From Legionella lytica (lineage in GTDB: Bacteria; Pseudomonadota; Gammaproteobacteria; Legionellales; Legionellaceae): a stretch of DNA of 64,000 bases. Each line of letters begins with the position of its first letter. The stretch's first letter is position 1. Of the stretch, positions 8,887-16,939 are shown piece after piece. Under the pieces are notes generated by a model. That model was not told where the DNA came from. It searched no databases and worked only from the letters and a program-made list of their open reading frames with translations. The stretch is taken from assembly GCF_023921225.1 (NCBI RefSeq), contig NZ_CP071527.1, forward strand, positions 2,198,501 to 2,262,500. Direction: 5' to 3'. The translations under genes and the position numbers were made by a program.

Positions 8887-8915
8887 ATTGTATGGAAATA
8901 AGGTGACCACAATAA
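8887..8915 (-). promoter_or_regulatory. Promoter of the cas1-cas2-3 operon
   Basis: On the minus strand TTATTG (plus 8910-8915) and TACAAT (plus 8887-8892) are spaced by exactly 17 bp, about 20 bp ahead of the cas1 start. The rest of 8916-9112 is AT-rich and shows no gene. Confidence 0.6.
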
Positions 8916-9112
8916 AAATTGTAAATTAAAACTAAATATCTTTACATCTTAATTTTTTGTCCATGATTTTCTCGAATTAGCGCGACCAACTCTGAGATAT
9001 CCTTACTTAAATTTTGGGTGCATTGTATTCGAAATAAGGATGATGACCGACTGATTAGTCTTTGGTAAAATAGCCCAGCCTACAGGTGATTAGCACGTAA
9101 TTAGTTAATTAT

Positions 9113-9466
9113 TTAGATATTAACAACCATATCAAATCCGCCATAAATCATGCGCTTGCCATCAAAAGGCATAGGATTAGTGTCTGCTTGGAAACGAGGA
9201 TCTTCCATGGCTTTTTTCATCCCTACATCACGGACTTGTTTGGAAGGCCAAAGAATCCATGAAAAAACAACTATTTCATCCTCGTTACATTTGACCGCCA
9301 TAGGAAAAGAAGTGACTTTTCCTTCAGGAACGTCATCGCCCCAACACTCCACCAATTGCAAGGCTCCATGTTCTTTAAATATTAAGCCAGCTTTAGTTGC
9401 ATGCTCAATATATTTGTCTTTATTGGCCTTAGGTACTGCGACCACAAACCCATCGACATAATTCAT
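9113..9466 (-). CDS. DUF1428 family protein
   Basis: A small soluble protein of 117 residues that reads as a DUF1428 (YbaA-like) protein: it opens with MNYVDGFVVAVPKANKDKYI, carries CWGDDVPEGKVTSFPMAVKC in the middle and ends with PFDGKRMIYGGFDMVVNI. The family is an alpha/beta-barrel dimer of unknown function. A longer frame exists upstream, but GGAGG sits 6 nt before the ATG at 9466 and the family begins here. It is a single gene with its own untranslated region on both sides; 9533-9737 shows no gene. Confidence 0.85.
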   Translation of the reverse strand: MNYVDGFVVAVPKANKDKYIEHATKAGLIFKEHGALQLVECWGDDVPEGKVTSFPMAVKCNEDEIVVFSWILWPSKQVRDVGMKKAMEDPRFQADTNPMPFDGKRMIYGGFDMVVNI

Positions 9467-9737
9467 AAAAACCTCCATGTAGTTTATAAAATACAGCAGC
9501 CTTAATATAGCCCCGTTACTATCTTTTTCCAAATTATAGAATCATATTGAGTACAGAGAAAGATTCCTCCATAAAACGATTTATAGCCAAATTTTTTAGT
9601 ATTAATCCCTATCACCTTTATGATTTTAACAGCGGTACTAATTTTGCATTCTAGTCTATTGGTCAAGAACACCCCTTAACAGTCTCAGGGATGTCCTTGC
9701 ACCATTTCCAACCAATTTCCCGCATAATATATAGATT

Positions 9738-10145
9738 CTAGGGACCTTCATATGGCTCAGATTCTCTGTTGCTGCGATCAAATGTTGATAACAAGGCTTT
9801 GAGACGTACTGATAAACCTGATGAAGGTGGTGTTGGAATGTTCTTCCCTGATGGGCCTGAAGGATGGTTGATCTCACCATCAATGCGACTTAATAAATAG
9901 GGAAAGAAAGGATTAGATGGCAGCCGTCTTAGAAAATCCTGATCAACAATTAAGACTCCTCGTTCACCGCGTATGTCCAGAGCTCCCAGGTTGTAGCCGT
10001 ATTCGTCTTTGGTTTTAGGGTCTGGTTGTGCTCCATAAAGTGGATCGTCCATGGGAATGGGAACTGAGAGATGTGAAAGGGAGAAAATTCCTGGGGGGTA
10101 AGGCATATTTAGCGAACGAACTCCAGCCTTTAACTGGCCGAGCAT
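9738..10145 (-). CDS. Hypothetical protein, proline/glycine-rich
   Basis: I do not recognise this frame. It encodes up to 136 residues from an ATG at 10145, or 123 from an ATG at 10106; a longer frame to 10259 would run antisense through the HPt gene and is rejected. The composition is protein-like, with segments GERGVLIVDQDFLRRLP and FFPYLLSRIDGEINHPSGPS, and a charged C-terminus ESEPYEGP. No ribosome-binding site is convincing. Its start overlaps the divergent HPt start. It may be a gene fragment or a real small protein. Confidence 0.4.
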   Translation of the reverse strand: MLGQLKAGVRSLNMPYPPGIFSLSHLSVPIPMDDPLYGAQPDPKTKDEYGYNLGALDIRGERGVLIVDQDFLRRLPSNPFFPYLLSRIDGEINHPSGPSGKNIPTPPSSGLSVRLKALLSTFDRSNRESEPYEGP

Positions 10146-10449
10146 GGGAAACGATGCTGCCTTACTCAATAAGACATTAACATTTATGATTGAGCAAGAA
10201 CTACCTGATGATATTAAAGCACTGAACATGGCGTATGCTTCAGGAGAATGGGAAACCATTGAAAAACTTGCTCATCGAATGAAAGGCGGCTTGGTTTATT
10301 GTGGTGCTTTTAAATTAGTCCTTGCTTGCCAATACCTCGAACGATACCATAAAGCTCAGCAAGTCAAATTCCTTGAACCACTTTATAAGCAATTATGTGA
10401 GGTCATTGATGAAACTAAAGCTGCAATTAATCAATGGCTTTCATCCTAA
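10144..10449 (+). CDS. Stand-alone histidine phosphotransfer (HPt) domain
   Basis: This gene encodes 101 residues forming a single HPt four-helix domain. The phospho-acceptor segment is KLAHRMKGGLVYCGAFKL, with the usual H-x-x-K-G core. Such domains relay phosphate between receiver domains, most often at the C-terminus of LetS/BarA-type hybrid kinases. No kinase or receiver domain is encoded upstream (a stop lies 14 codons before the ATG in frame) and there is no good ribosome-binding site. It is either an orphan HPt protein or the surviving 3' end of a hybrid kinase. A hairpin follows the stop. Confidence 0.7.
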   Translation: MGNDAALLNKTLTFMIEQELPDDIKALNMAYASGEWETIEKLAHRMKGGLVYCGAFKLVLACQYLERYHKAQQVKFLEPLYKQLCEVIDETKAAINQWLSS

Positions 10450-10462
10450 ACTGCCCCTATAG

Positions 10463-10483
10463 CCTTGATAAAATCAAGGTTTC
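10463..10483 (+). terminator. Probable rho-independent terminator after the HPt gene
   Basis: A 7-bp perfect stem CCTTGAT/ATCAAGG with a 3-nt AAA loop begins 14 bp after the stop and is followed by TTTCC. The T-run is short, so termination may be weak. Confidence 0.45.
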
Positions 10484-10586
10484 CTACTCCCCTTGATTGC
10501 ACTGCACCAAGATTGCTTACTAACTAATTTCGTCATACCAATAACTCATGTTATAGTGATACCTAGGATCTTATTCGAATACGGAC

Positions 10587-11648
10587 ATGCTCAATTTTTT
10601 ACTTCACCCAATTACTAGCTTCAGGAAATGGTATTTAATTTCTCAAACAACAACTTATATCTGGAATAAAGAATATGCTTACTCCATTCTTAATCAACAT
10701 CCAGATAAATTACCGTTGATTGAAAAACTATACGCAATCAGTCGACTTTATGATCCCATCTGGGAACGCTTAGCGAATGATCCTAAAGCGTGGGCTGGGG
10801 TCAATGCCCTATTTGAGCATGATATGCTTACTAGAGAATTGGTGGATTGGCTATTACAGAAAAAAAAATTTCCTCTCAATAACGTCATTGTAGGATATGA
10901 GGCCATTCGTCCATACACACTCTCTCCAGAAGACTTTTTTCTAACTTACAACAAATACAATCACATTGTTCCCTTATTAAGTAACCATGCACCGCTATTG
11001 AAATGTTTGCTAAAAGCAGGATTAATAACAAGGAACGGGTTAAATTATTGGTTATCCTCTCCAGAAGAACTTCCCCACGAGCTGTTGTATGCTCATAACA
11101 ACGTCGCTCTAGTGGAGCTTTTACATAAGTATGGTTTGATTAGACCCGGAGAATTAGTTCCTCAGGGTGAATGGAAAAGATTAGGCTCTTTCCCGCCCTC
11201 GCATTTCGAGATACTTCTAAAACTAGAATCTTCAGGATTGCTAAATGAAGACAACATGCAACGAATTCACTCTTGGTATCAAGATTTAACTCTTTTAAAT
11301 AATTCCTATCAAGACGAAACTGAATTTAAACTTTGGGCCTCTCTATTGTTAGGCGCCTCAACCGATCGCACTCTCTTTATCAAAGCTGGAACGGCGCGTT
11401 TTAGCAAAAATCTTGGCACCTTAGCAAAAGAGGAATCTTTAAGTAACTTCTGGGAGCGCTGCCTAGACATAGAAAAACAAGAGTCACCAAGTACAAATGC
11501 TTATAATACGCTCGCTAATTTAACTAAATTAGCCTCGGTGGAACATCGATTCTTTCCTCCATCAGCTCCAGAAAAACCAAGTTCAGAGCAAAATAACTAC
11601 CTCCTCGATATAGTTCCTCCTACTCGTAATTCCGTGTGTATCATGTAG
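10587..11648 (+). CDS. Hypothetical Legionella-like protein, mostly helical
   Basis: I do not recognise a domain in these 353 residues. The protein is soluble, helical and leucine-rich, with short units resembling degenerate ankyrin-like helix pairs (for example APLLKCLLKAGLITRNGLNY and VALVELLHKYGLIRPGEL). It begins with a hydrophobic segment MLNFLLHPITSFRKWYL and ends with a polar, serine/proline-rich tail NSVCIM. Such proteins are often Dot/Icm substrates in Legionella, but no signal here proves it. No ribosome-binding site of note. The gene converges on the transporter at 11689, with a hairpin between them. Confidence 0.7.
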   Translation: MLNFLLHPITSFRKWYLISQTTTYIWNKEYAYSILNQHPDKLPLIEKLYAISRLYDPIWERLANDPKAWAGVNALFEHDMLTRELVDWLLQKKKFPLNNVIVGYEAIRPYTLSPEDFFLTYNKYNHIVPLLSNHAPLLKCLLKAGLITRNGLNYWLSSPEELPHELLYAHNNVALVELLHKYGLIRPGELVPQGEWKRLGSFPPSHFEILLKLESSGLLNEDNMQRIHSWYQDLTLLNNSYQDETEFKLWASLLLGASTDRTLFIKAGTARFSKNLGTLAKEESLSNFWERCLDIEKQESPSTNAYNTLANLTKLASVEHRFFPPSAPEKPSSEQNNYLLDIVPPTRNSVCIM

Positions 11649-11692
11649 TCTGTATTCGCGTAGGGTAATACAGGCTACGTAGTGAGACTCAC
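11645..11692. repeat. Intergenic palindromic repeat, possible bidirectional terminator
   Basis: GTAG-CTGTATT (11645-11656) pairs with AATACAG-CTAC (11667-11678), followed at once by AGTGAG-A-CTCACT (11681-11693). It lies between two convergent stops. The sequence resembles other elements here built on a 'CGTATTA...TAATACGGGCTAC' theme (17870, 31681, 60354). Confidence 0.6.
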
Positions 11693-12933
11693 TCAAGGCT
11701 AAGCTCACTATGTAAAGGACTACATTTTTTCCCTGTAAAATAAATAAAAACCAAACATAAAACAGCACAAATACTTATAGGAATACCTGGGTTTAAGTGA
11801 TTTTCAGAAGTAATAATTAAAGAAGGTATCAATCCGCCAAATAAAGTCAGACTCATATTATAAGAGACGGCTAGCGCCCTGCCACGTTGACTTAATCTAA
11901 ATTGAGTCACCATAAAAGCTGGCAGAGCCCCATTGAGGACCGCTTGAATAAGCGCGAAAAAAATTAACGCCACAATGCAAAAAGTACTATCAAGCCAAGG
12001 CAATACAGCAAAAACAATGTAAGAAAACGATAAATAAAGTAAGGAAGCAATCTTTATTTGTCTTATTACACCAAATTTATCCGCTAAAATCCCTGCAAAT
12101 GGTAAAGCAATCAAATAGGTTAAAATGGCAATAAATGTGATTAAAATCGACTGCTTATGCGAATATAAATTTAATGACGTAGACAAAAACGTGGGCATAA
12201 AAATGAAGGTAATATAAAAAGCAGAAGCAGATAAATTAGTGACGATAAAGGCCCCTAATAATTCCTTCTTATAATTTTTAATCAGGGTGCTGAAACTCGA
12301 TATTACCTGCGTTTCCTTAGGTATAAAATTATCAATCTTGTTTCGAATAAACAGCAAAACAACACAACTCAATGCACCAATTAAAAATGGAATACGCCAA
12401 GCGTATTGAATAACTTGCTCATGAGGTGTCAAATAAAGAAGAATAAAAATACTAAGGTTAGCTAATAATAGCCCTACACTACCGCCAACAAATGCGAAAC
12501 TTCCAGAAAAAGCCGGTGACTTCTTCCCCTGCTCTACAGCCATAATAATAGCCGAAGAATACTCTCCGGAAATGGATAATCCTTGGATGATTCTACAAAT
12601 GATAAGACCAGCACCATAATACATACCCATGATATGAGCAGGCAGCAAACCAATTGCTGAGGTAGCTAGAGTCATGAATAAGGTTGAAACCAGTAATACC
12701 TTTTTCCGTCCCAAATGATCAATTAAATACCCGAAGCCAAACGCCCCCAAAGGTTTAACAATATAACTGACAACATACGCCAAAATAGTAAAATTAATGG
12801 CTGTACTTTTTTCCTGAGAAGGAAAGAATACTTCCGACAATACCGGAATAAGTAAAGGAAACACTGTAAAGTCATAGACTTCAATCAATGTTCCTAAAAA
12901 AGCAGAAAATAATGTAACTTTTTTCATGTACAT
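11689..12933 (-). CDS. MFS transporter, MHS (proline/betaine/osmolyte symporter-like) family
   Basis: This is an inner-membrane carrier of about 412-414 residues with 12 predicted membrane segments. The MHS-type loop DHLGRKKVLL after segment 2, IICRIIQGLSISGEYSS in segment 4, and GKKSPAFSGSFAFVGGSVG after it are typical of ProP/ShiA-like metabolite:H+ symporters. The substrate cannot be read from sequence. The open frame extends upstream, but the family start is MYMKKVTLFSAFLGTLIEVYDF; I place it at 12933, and ATG 12927 is equally possible. A TATAAT box on the minus strand (plus 12956-12961) lies just ahead of this start, which argues against the longer form. Confidence 0.88.
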   Translation of the reverse strand: MYMKKVTLFSAFLGTLIEVYDFTVFPLLIPVLSEVFFPSQEKSTAINFTILAYVVSYIVKPLGAFGFGYLIDHLGRKKVLLVSTLFMTLATSAIGLLPAHIMGMYYGAGLIICRIIQGLSISGEYSSAIIMAVEQGKKSPAFSGSFAFVGGSVGLLLANLSIFILLYLTPHEQVIQYAWRIPFLIGALSCVVLLFIRNKIDNFIPKETQVISSFSTLIKNYKKELLGAFIVTNLSASAFYITFIFMPTFLSTSLNLYSHKQSILITFIAILTYLIALPFAGILADKFGVIRQIKIASLLYLSFSYIVFAVLPWLDSTFCIVALIFFALIQAVLNGALPAFMVTQFRLSQRGRALAVSYNMSLTLFGGLIPSLIITSENHLNPGIPISICAVLCLVFIYFTGKKCSPLHSELSLE

Positions 12934-13036
12934 CCAAGCAAAGTTTGATAGAGCATTATAACACTGGATGCAAAGAAGTAGCAGCAAACGTAGGCTGTCA
13001 AGCCCAGCATAGATTCGCAAAAAACAGCAGCCTATT

Positions 13037-13222
13037 CTATAAATCCTCTCTTCGAAATACATATCCTTGTCGTCCAAATTGTTTGGCACAATAAGCTGCA
13101 CGCATTGCTAATCTTAATTCATGGATAGTATTATCAGAACATAGGTCTTTATGGTAAATTTTTATGGCGAATTGGGGAGCAACTTCAGATGATTCTAAGC
13201 TGCCTTGCTTAACTTTTCCAAC
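13037..13222 (-). pseudogene. Gene fragment, possibly from a kinase-like effector
   Basis: An open stretch of 61 codons with no early start codon is bounded by stops at 13223-13225 and 13037-13039. Its translation is convincingly protein-like: APQFAIKIYHKDLC, then HELRLAMRAAYCAKQFGR and GYVFRREDL. The A-I-K strand followed by a helix with Glu resembles the beta3-alphaC part of a protein kinase N-lobe; that resemblance is inference. It does not continue into either neighbour. The remaining DNA from 13226 to 13441 is AT-rich and carries the promoter region of the Ada-like gene. Confidence 0.4.
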
Positions 13223-13441
13223 CTAAAAAATTTTAAATCCCTTTTAACGGGCAACATGATACGCTCAACTCATTCCCGAGACATAAGGTATCGATTTCGA
13301 TTGATACGCAATTTAATTTTTTAATTAAAATTTCGCAAGAAATGGATAGAATAAATAATGTGCAAAACCTATCATTAATTAAAAAGGCATCCAGATAAAA
13401 ATGGCTTAACACATACAAAGAACGAGCCAAGGAGTTGAAAC

Positions 13442-14281
13442 ATGATAGAGCATAAACAAAGCAACTATGAGCGAGTAGAAACAGCCATAAATTACATTAA
13501 TGACCATTTTAAAGCCCAGCCATCACTAGATGAAATTGCCAAAGCAATTCATGTTAGCCCCTATCATTTTCAACGCATCTTTAGTGAGTGGGCAGGCGTT
13601 AGCCCCAAAAAATTTATGCAATACATTAGTCTTAATTATGCTAAAAGCTTATTAAAAAATCGTATGCCACTACTCGACGTTACTTATGAAACGGGCTTGT
13701 CCAGTTGCAGTCGTTTACATGATTTATTTGTGAATATTGAAGGCATGACTCCTAGAGAGTTTAAAAATGGCGGAGCCGATTTAGCGATTAATTATTGTTT
13801 TGCTGAAAGTCCGTTTGGAAAGGTTATTATAGCCTCTACTTCCAAAGGAGTATGTGCCATGTCTTTTGAAGAAGATGAAAATCACGCCTTACTCGATTTA
13901 AAAAAACGCTTTCCCAATGCAAAATATCATCAAATCATGGATAAATTTCAACAAGAGGCGCTCCTTATATTTCAAAAAGATTGGAGCAATCTTAATAAGA
14001 TTAAACTGCATTTGGCTGGAACCCCATTTCAATTAAAAGTTTGGGAAAGCCTTTTAAAAATCCCTCTAGGGTCTTTGGTTACTTATGGTGATATTGCTCA
14101 AGATATAGGAAACCCAAAGTCATCACGAGCAGTAGGCTCAGCGATTGGCAGCAACCCGGTAGCTTTTCTCATCCCCTGCCACCGTGTAATTCAAAGCAGT
14201 GGCAAGATAAGTGGATATCTTTGGGGAGAAACCAAGAAAAAAGCAATTATAGGATGGGAAGCAGCTAAAATTGAGTTGTAG
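13442..14281 (+). CDS. Ada-like AraC regulator fused to O6-methylguanine-DNA methyltransferase
   Basis: These 279 residues contain an AraC double helix-turn-helix (about 10-110, for example PSLDEIAKAIHVSPYHFQRI) followed by an Ogt/AGT domain (about 115-278) with the catalytic IPCHRVI and downstream SGYLWG. It transfers the O6-alkyl group of guanine to the active-site cysteine. The N-terminal zinc/phosphotriester domain of E. coli Ada is absent, so the known Cys-methylation switch is missing and its activation mode is unclear. AAGGAG lies 7 nt before the ATG. It heads an operon with AlkB-like and GST genes, which it probably regulates. Confidence 0.92.
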   Translation: MIEHKQSNYERVETAINYINDHFKAQPSLDEIAKAIHVSPYHFQRIFSEWAGVSPKKFMQYISLNYAKSLLKNRMPLLDVTYETGLSSCSRLHDLFVNIEGMTPREFKNGGADLAINYCFAESPFGKVIIASTSKGVCAMSFEEDENHALLDLKKRFPNAKYHQIMDKFQQEALLIFQKDWSNLNKIKLHLAGTPFQLKVWESLLKIPLGSLVTYGDIAQDIGNPKSSRAVGSAIGSNPVAFLIPCHRVIQSSGKISGYLWGETKKKAIIGWEAAKIEL

Positions 14282-14299
14282 ATGTTTAAGGTGAATTAA

Positions 14300-14932
14300 G
14301 TGGATCTTATCGAACAAATAAATGGGGAATTACATAATTTACTCCCTTATGAAGGTACTGTGCATTATTATGGTTCTATTATGACCCAGCAAATGGCTGA
14401 TGAATTTTACCATGCCTTAATGCAAACCATCCAATGGAAAAATGATGAAGCCATTATTTATGGAAAAAAAATCATTACTAAACGCAAAGTAGCATGGTAT
14501 GCCGATGAGCCCTTTTCCTATACTTATTCCAAAATAACTAAAACAGCAGAGCCATGGCTTCCTATTCTCAACGAGCTAAAAATGATGGTGGAAAAAGAAA
14601 GCGGAGAAACCTATAACTCATGCTTACTTAATTTATATCATGATGGCAACGAAGGTATGGCTTGGCATAGTGATGCAGAAAAAGATTTAAAGAAACATGG
14701 GGCTATAGGCTCACTTAGTTTTGGTGCGGAACGTAAGTTTTCATTTAAACATAAAAAAACACATGAAATTGTTTCAAAAATCCTCCAACATGGTAGTTTA
14801 TTAGTAATGAAGGATTCAACTCAAAGTAACTGGCTTCACCGTTTACCACCAACAAAAATAGCGTGCATGCCAAGAATTAATTTAACATTTCGAACTATTG
14901 TACGTACTATAATAAATTCAACAGTGATATAA
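14300..14932 (+). CDS. alkB: AlkB-like 2-oxoglutarate/Fe(II) dioxygenase
   Basis: A protein of 210 residues in the AlkB/ALKBH2-3 style, which oxidatively removes alkyl groups from N1-adenine and N3-cytosine. Visible motifs are the iron-binding H-x-D in GMAWHSDAEKDL, the distal His in SNWLHRLPPT, and the 2-oxoglutarate-binding RINLTFR at the C-terminus. SLSFGAERKFSFKHK matches the substrate-binding strand. It starts with GTG at 14300, 18 bp after the Ada-like stop, with AAGGTGA as ribosome-binding site. The pairing with an alkyltransferase/regulator shows an adaptive alkylation-repair operon. Confidence 0.92.
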   Translation: MDLIEQINGELHNLLPYEGTVHYYGSIMTQQMADEFYHALMQTIQWKNDEAIIYGKKIITKRKVAWYADEPFSYTYSKITKTAEPWLPILNELKMMVEKESGETYNSCLLNLYHDGNEGMAWHSDAEKDLKKHGAIGSLSFGAERKFSFKHKKTHEIVSKILQHGSLLVMKDSTQSNWLHRLPPTKIACMPRINLTFRTIVRTIINSTVI

Positions 14933-14954
14933 GCAAATTAAAGGATTAAATATC

Positions 14955-15641
14955 ATGATAGATCTTTATTACTGGCCTACACCAAATGGACATAAAATTA
15001 CCATTTTTCTAGAAGAAGCTGATTTACCATACAACCTAATTCCCATAAATATTTCTAAGGGAGAGCAATTCGCTGAAGACTTTTTAAAAATATCACCGAA
15101 TAATCGAATGCCTGCATTGGTTGATCATGATTCAAAAGATTCTGAAAAACCTATATCTATATTTGAATCAGGCGCCATCTTACTTTATTTGGCTGAAAAA
15201 ACAGGGCAGTTTTTACCAACTACCGTACACAAACGCTATGAAGTACTACAATGGCTATTTTGGCAAGTTGCAGGTTTAGGTCCAATGGCAGGACAAAATC
15301 ATCACTTCTCTATATACGTCAAAGATGTACCTTACGCTGCTGAGCGTTATGTCAGAGAAACAGCCAGATTATATGGTGTTTTAAATAAGCATTTAGCAAA
15401 CCAAGAGTTTATAGGAAATGAGTACTCAATTGCGGATATGGCTTGCTATCCATGGATTGTTCCTCATGAAAAGCAACAGCAAGATTTAAATGACTTTCCT
15501 TCGTTAAAAAGATGGTTCATCCAAATCCAAGAGCGTCCTGCGGTTCAACGTGCATACGACCTAGAAAAAGACATTAATGTTGACCAGGTCTTATCTGAGG
15601 AAGCAAAACAAATTTTATTTAATCAGGGCAAAAAAACATAA
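14955..15641 (+). CDS. Glutathione S-transferase family protein (YfcG/Nu-class-like)
   Basis: This gene encodes 228 residues: an N-terminal thioredoxin-fold domain (about 1-85; YYWPTPNGHKITIFLEEADL, and cis-Pro in NRMPALVDHD) and an all-helical C-terminal domain with the N-capping box EYSIADMACYPW. This pattern is that of YfcG/YghU-type transferases with disulfide-bond reductase activity. AAGGA precedes the ATG. It lies 22 bp after the AlkB-like gene and is probably co-transcribed, consistent with thiol-based removal of alkylating agents. Confidence 0.9.
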   Translation: MIDLYYWPTPNGHKITIFLEEADLPYNLIPINISKGEQFAEDFLKISPNNRMPALVDHDSKDSEKPISIFESGAILLYLAEKTGQFLPTTVHKRYEVLQWLFWQVAGLGPMAGQNHHFSIYVKDVPYAAERYVRETARLYGVLNKHLANQEFIGNEYSIADMACYPWIVPHEKQQQDLNDFPSLKRWFIQIQERPAVQRAYDLEKDINVDQVLSEEAKQILFNQGKKT

Positions 15642-15765
15642 AACATCAGAAGTCTATAAAGCTTTAAGCCTTTTTCTTAGAGGATGATTCAAAAGCAAAA
15701 ATAGTGAACAGACTTATTTAGGACTTGTTCGTGGAATTCAGTGATTTCACTCATTTCTCAGCAGG

Positions 15766-15798
15766 CCTAGCTCAGGCGACTTATCCGCCTGAGCTAGG
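15766..15798. repeat. Long perfect hairpin between convergent genes
   Basis: The 13-bp arms CCTAGCTCAGGCG and CGCCTGAGCTAGG flank the 7-nt loop ACTTATC. The flanks CATTTC (left, before an 8-nt bulge) and GAAATG (right) can extend the pairing. No T-run follows on either strand. It probably acts as a bidirectional transcription stop or is a decayed palindromic repeat. Confidence 0.6.
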
Positions 15799-15824
15799 AA
15801 ATGAGTCTAGAGCCCCTAACTCAG

Positions 15825-16769
15825 TTAATTAAATTTGGCTTGCAATGCATCATCCTCTTCGATTGCTGATTGAATTCGTCCTACATTTAATTTTCTTAAT
15901 TGACTAAAAAAGTTAACATCTTCAGCATTGCTTAGCTTTACTGGTATCCTTTGCCACAGAACCATTTTTTCTTTTTCAGTAATCGAATCTCTAATTTTTC
16001 GCCCTAAGCTTAAATCGAATTCCTGATCGTTTTGCTCGTTGAATTGAATACTCGATACTTGAATATCTTCTAAATCCAGTTCCCTGGCCTCTAAAAACTC
16101 TTTAAACGTTCCAGGTTGCAAGACTGGTGGGTTCGTTAGAAATTGATTTAGCTGTTCTTTGTTATGAAATTTTGCAGTAGCAAATATAATGACTCTCACA
16201 CTAACGCGATCGATATCGAGCGCTGCTCTAAATCCATTAAGATCATGGATGTCAGTCCGTTGGGTAGCCCCATTGTTATCTACCCAATAAAGTTGATTTT
16301 TTCGACAGAGGAAAATAAAGGTATTCTTGTCACGCGTATCAGGCAGCACGCTATCATGCATATGAATTAAATAGTCTGGATTATCTAATTTATATGACAG
16401 TACTCCTTCTCGCAGCAGATTTCCTTCCTTACTAAGCACCGTGTGAGCTAAATAAGTAACCGGGCTAAAAATTAGAGTACCTAATCCAGCAAACAAAATA
16501 CGAGGAAGATTCCAAATCCCATAGAGCACTACACACGCGATTGGATTAATATTTTTTCCTATCGCAAAAATAAGCTTATTTACAGCATAGTGTAATCCGA
16601 GTGTTAGAAAATCAAAGATCCCGAGTTGATCTTCTCTATTGTGTGTACGTCCACCATAAAAAATCTGGAAAGAATCTTTTAACTTTCCTCCAAATGTAGT
16701 TCTATGTGAATGCGCATGAGGGTATTTCTTGGTTTCCATTAATAAGCTAAACGGATTGAATATTGGCAT
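15825..16769 (-). CDS. Hypothetical Legionella-like membrane-associated protein
   Basis: I do not recognise a family in these 314 residues. The N-terminal 60 residues are polar (HAHSHRTTFGGKLKDSFQIF), then two adjacent hydrophobic stretches (about 65-115, including PIACVVLYGIWNLPRILFAG) could form a membrane hairpin. The rest is soluble, with FIFLCRKNQLYWVDNNGATQ and a charged C-terminus EEDDALQAKFN. This layout is common in Legionella secreted effectors and inclusion-membrane proteins, but the assignment is a guess. It converges with the GST gene and diverges from the APH gene. Confidence 0.7.
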   Translation of the reverse strand: MPIFNPFSLLMETKKYPHAHSHRTTFGGKLKDSFQIFYGGRTHNREDQLGIFDFLTLGLHYAVNKLIFAIGKNINPIACVVLYGIWNLPRILFAGLGTLIFSPVTYLAHTVLSKEGNLLREGVLSYKLDNPDYLIHMHDSVLPDTRDKNTFIFLCRKNQLYWVDNNGATQRTDIHDLNGFRAALDIDRVSVRVIIFATAKFHNKEQLNQFLTNPPVLQPGTFKEFLEARELDLEDIQVSSIQFNEQNDQEFDLSLGRKIRDSITEKEKMVLWQRIPVKLSNAEDVNFFSQLRKLNVGRIQSAIEEDDALQAKFN

Positions 16770-16822
16770 ATCTATCTCAATTGGGATTATAGTTATCCTA
16801 ATTTTACATCAACAAATTCGTG

Positions 16823-16851
16823 ATCAATACCGTACTTTTTACGGTATTGAT
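16823..16851. promoter_or_regulatory. Perfect 12-bp inverted repeat in a divergent promoter region
   Basis: ATCAATACCGTA and TACGGTATTGAT flank a CTTTT loop between the divergent starts at 16769 and about 16940. No T-run follows, so a terminator role is unlikely. A dimeric regulator operator or a decayed palindromic element fits better. Confidence 0.4.
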
Positions 16852-16939
16852 TACTAAAAGAGTTTGTTGCAATTGAAAAATAACTTTAGCCGATATTTCA
16901 CAGAGTGTAGGCTAAAGATTAAAATGAATAATAAAACTG

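Noticed and set aside
8887..8920. Target of the crRNA-like guide in the cas1 promoter
   Set aside because: A nine-base similarity (TTTTATTGT) exists, but it is out of seed register and lacks the CC PAM.
9656..9883. Minus-strand open frame of 75 codons
   Set aside because: It overlaps the more protein-like frame at 9738 in another register and has no ribosome-binding site.
11629..11648. C-terminal SVCIM of the hypothetical protein as a CaaX prenylation box
   Set aside because: The cysteine is third from the end, not fourth, so the motif is one residue short.
13193..13205. A 13-base exact match (TTCTAAGCTGCCT) to the CRISPR repeat
   Set aside because: Outside these bases the alignment falls to chance and no hairpin can form. 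The match lies inside the protein-like frame of a gene fragment, so coincidence is the simplest explanation.
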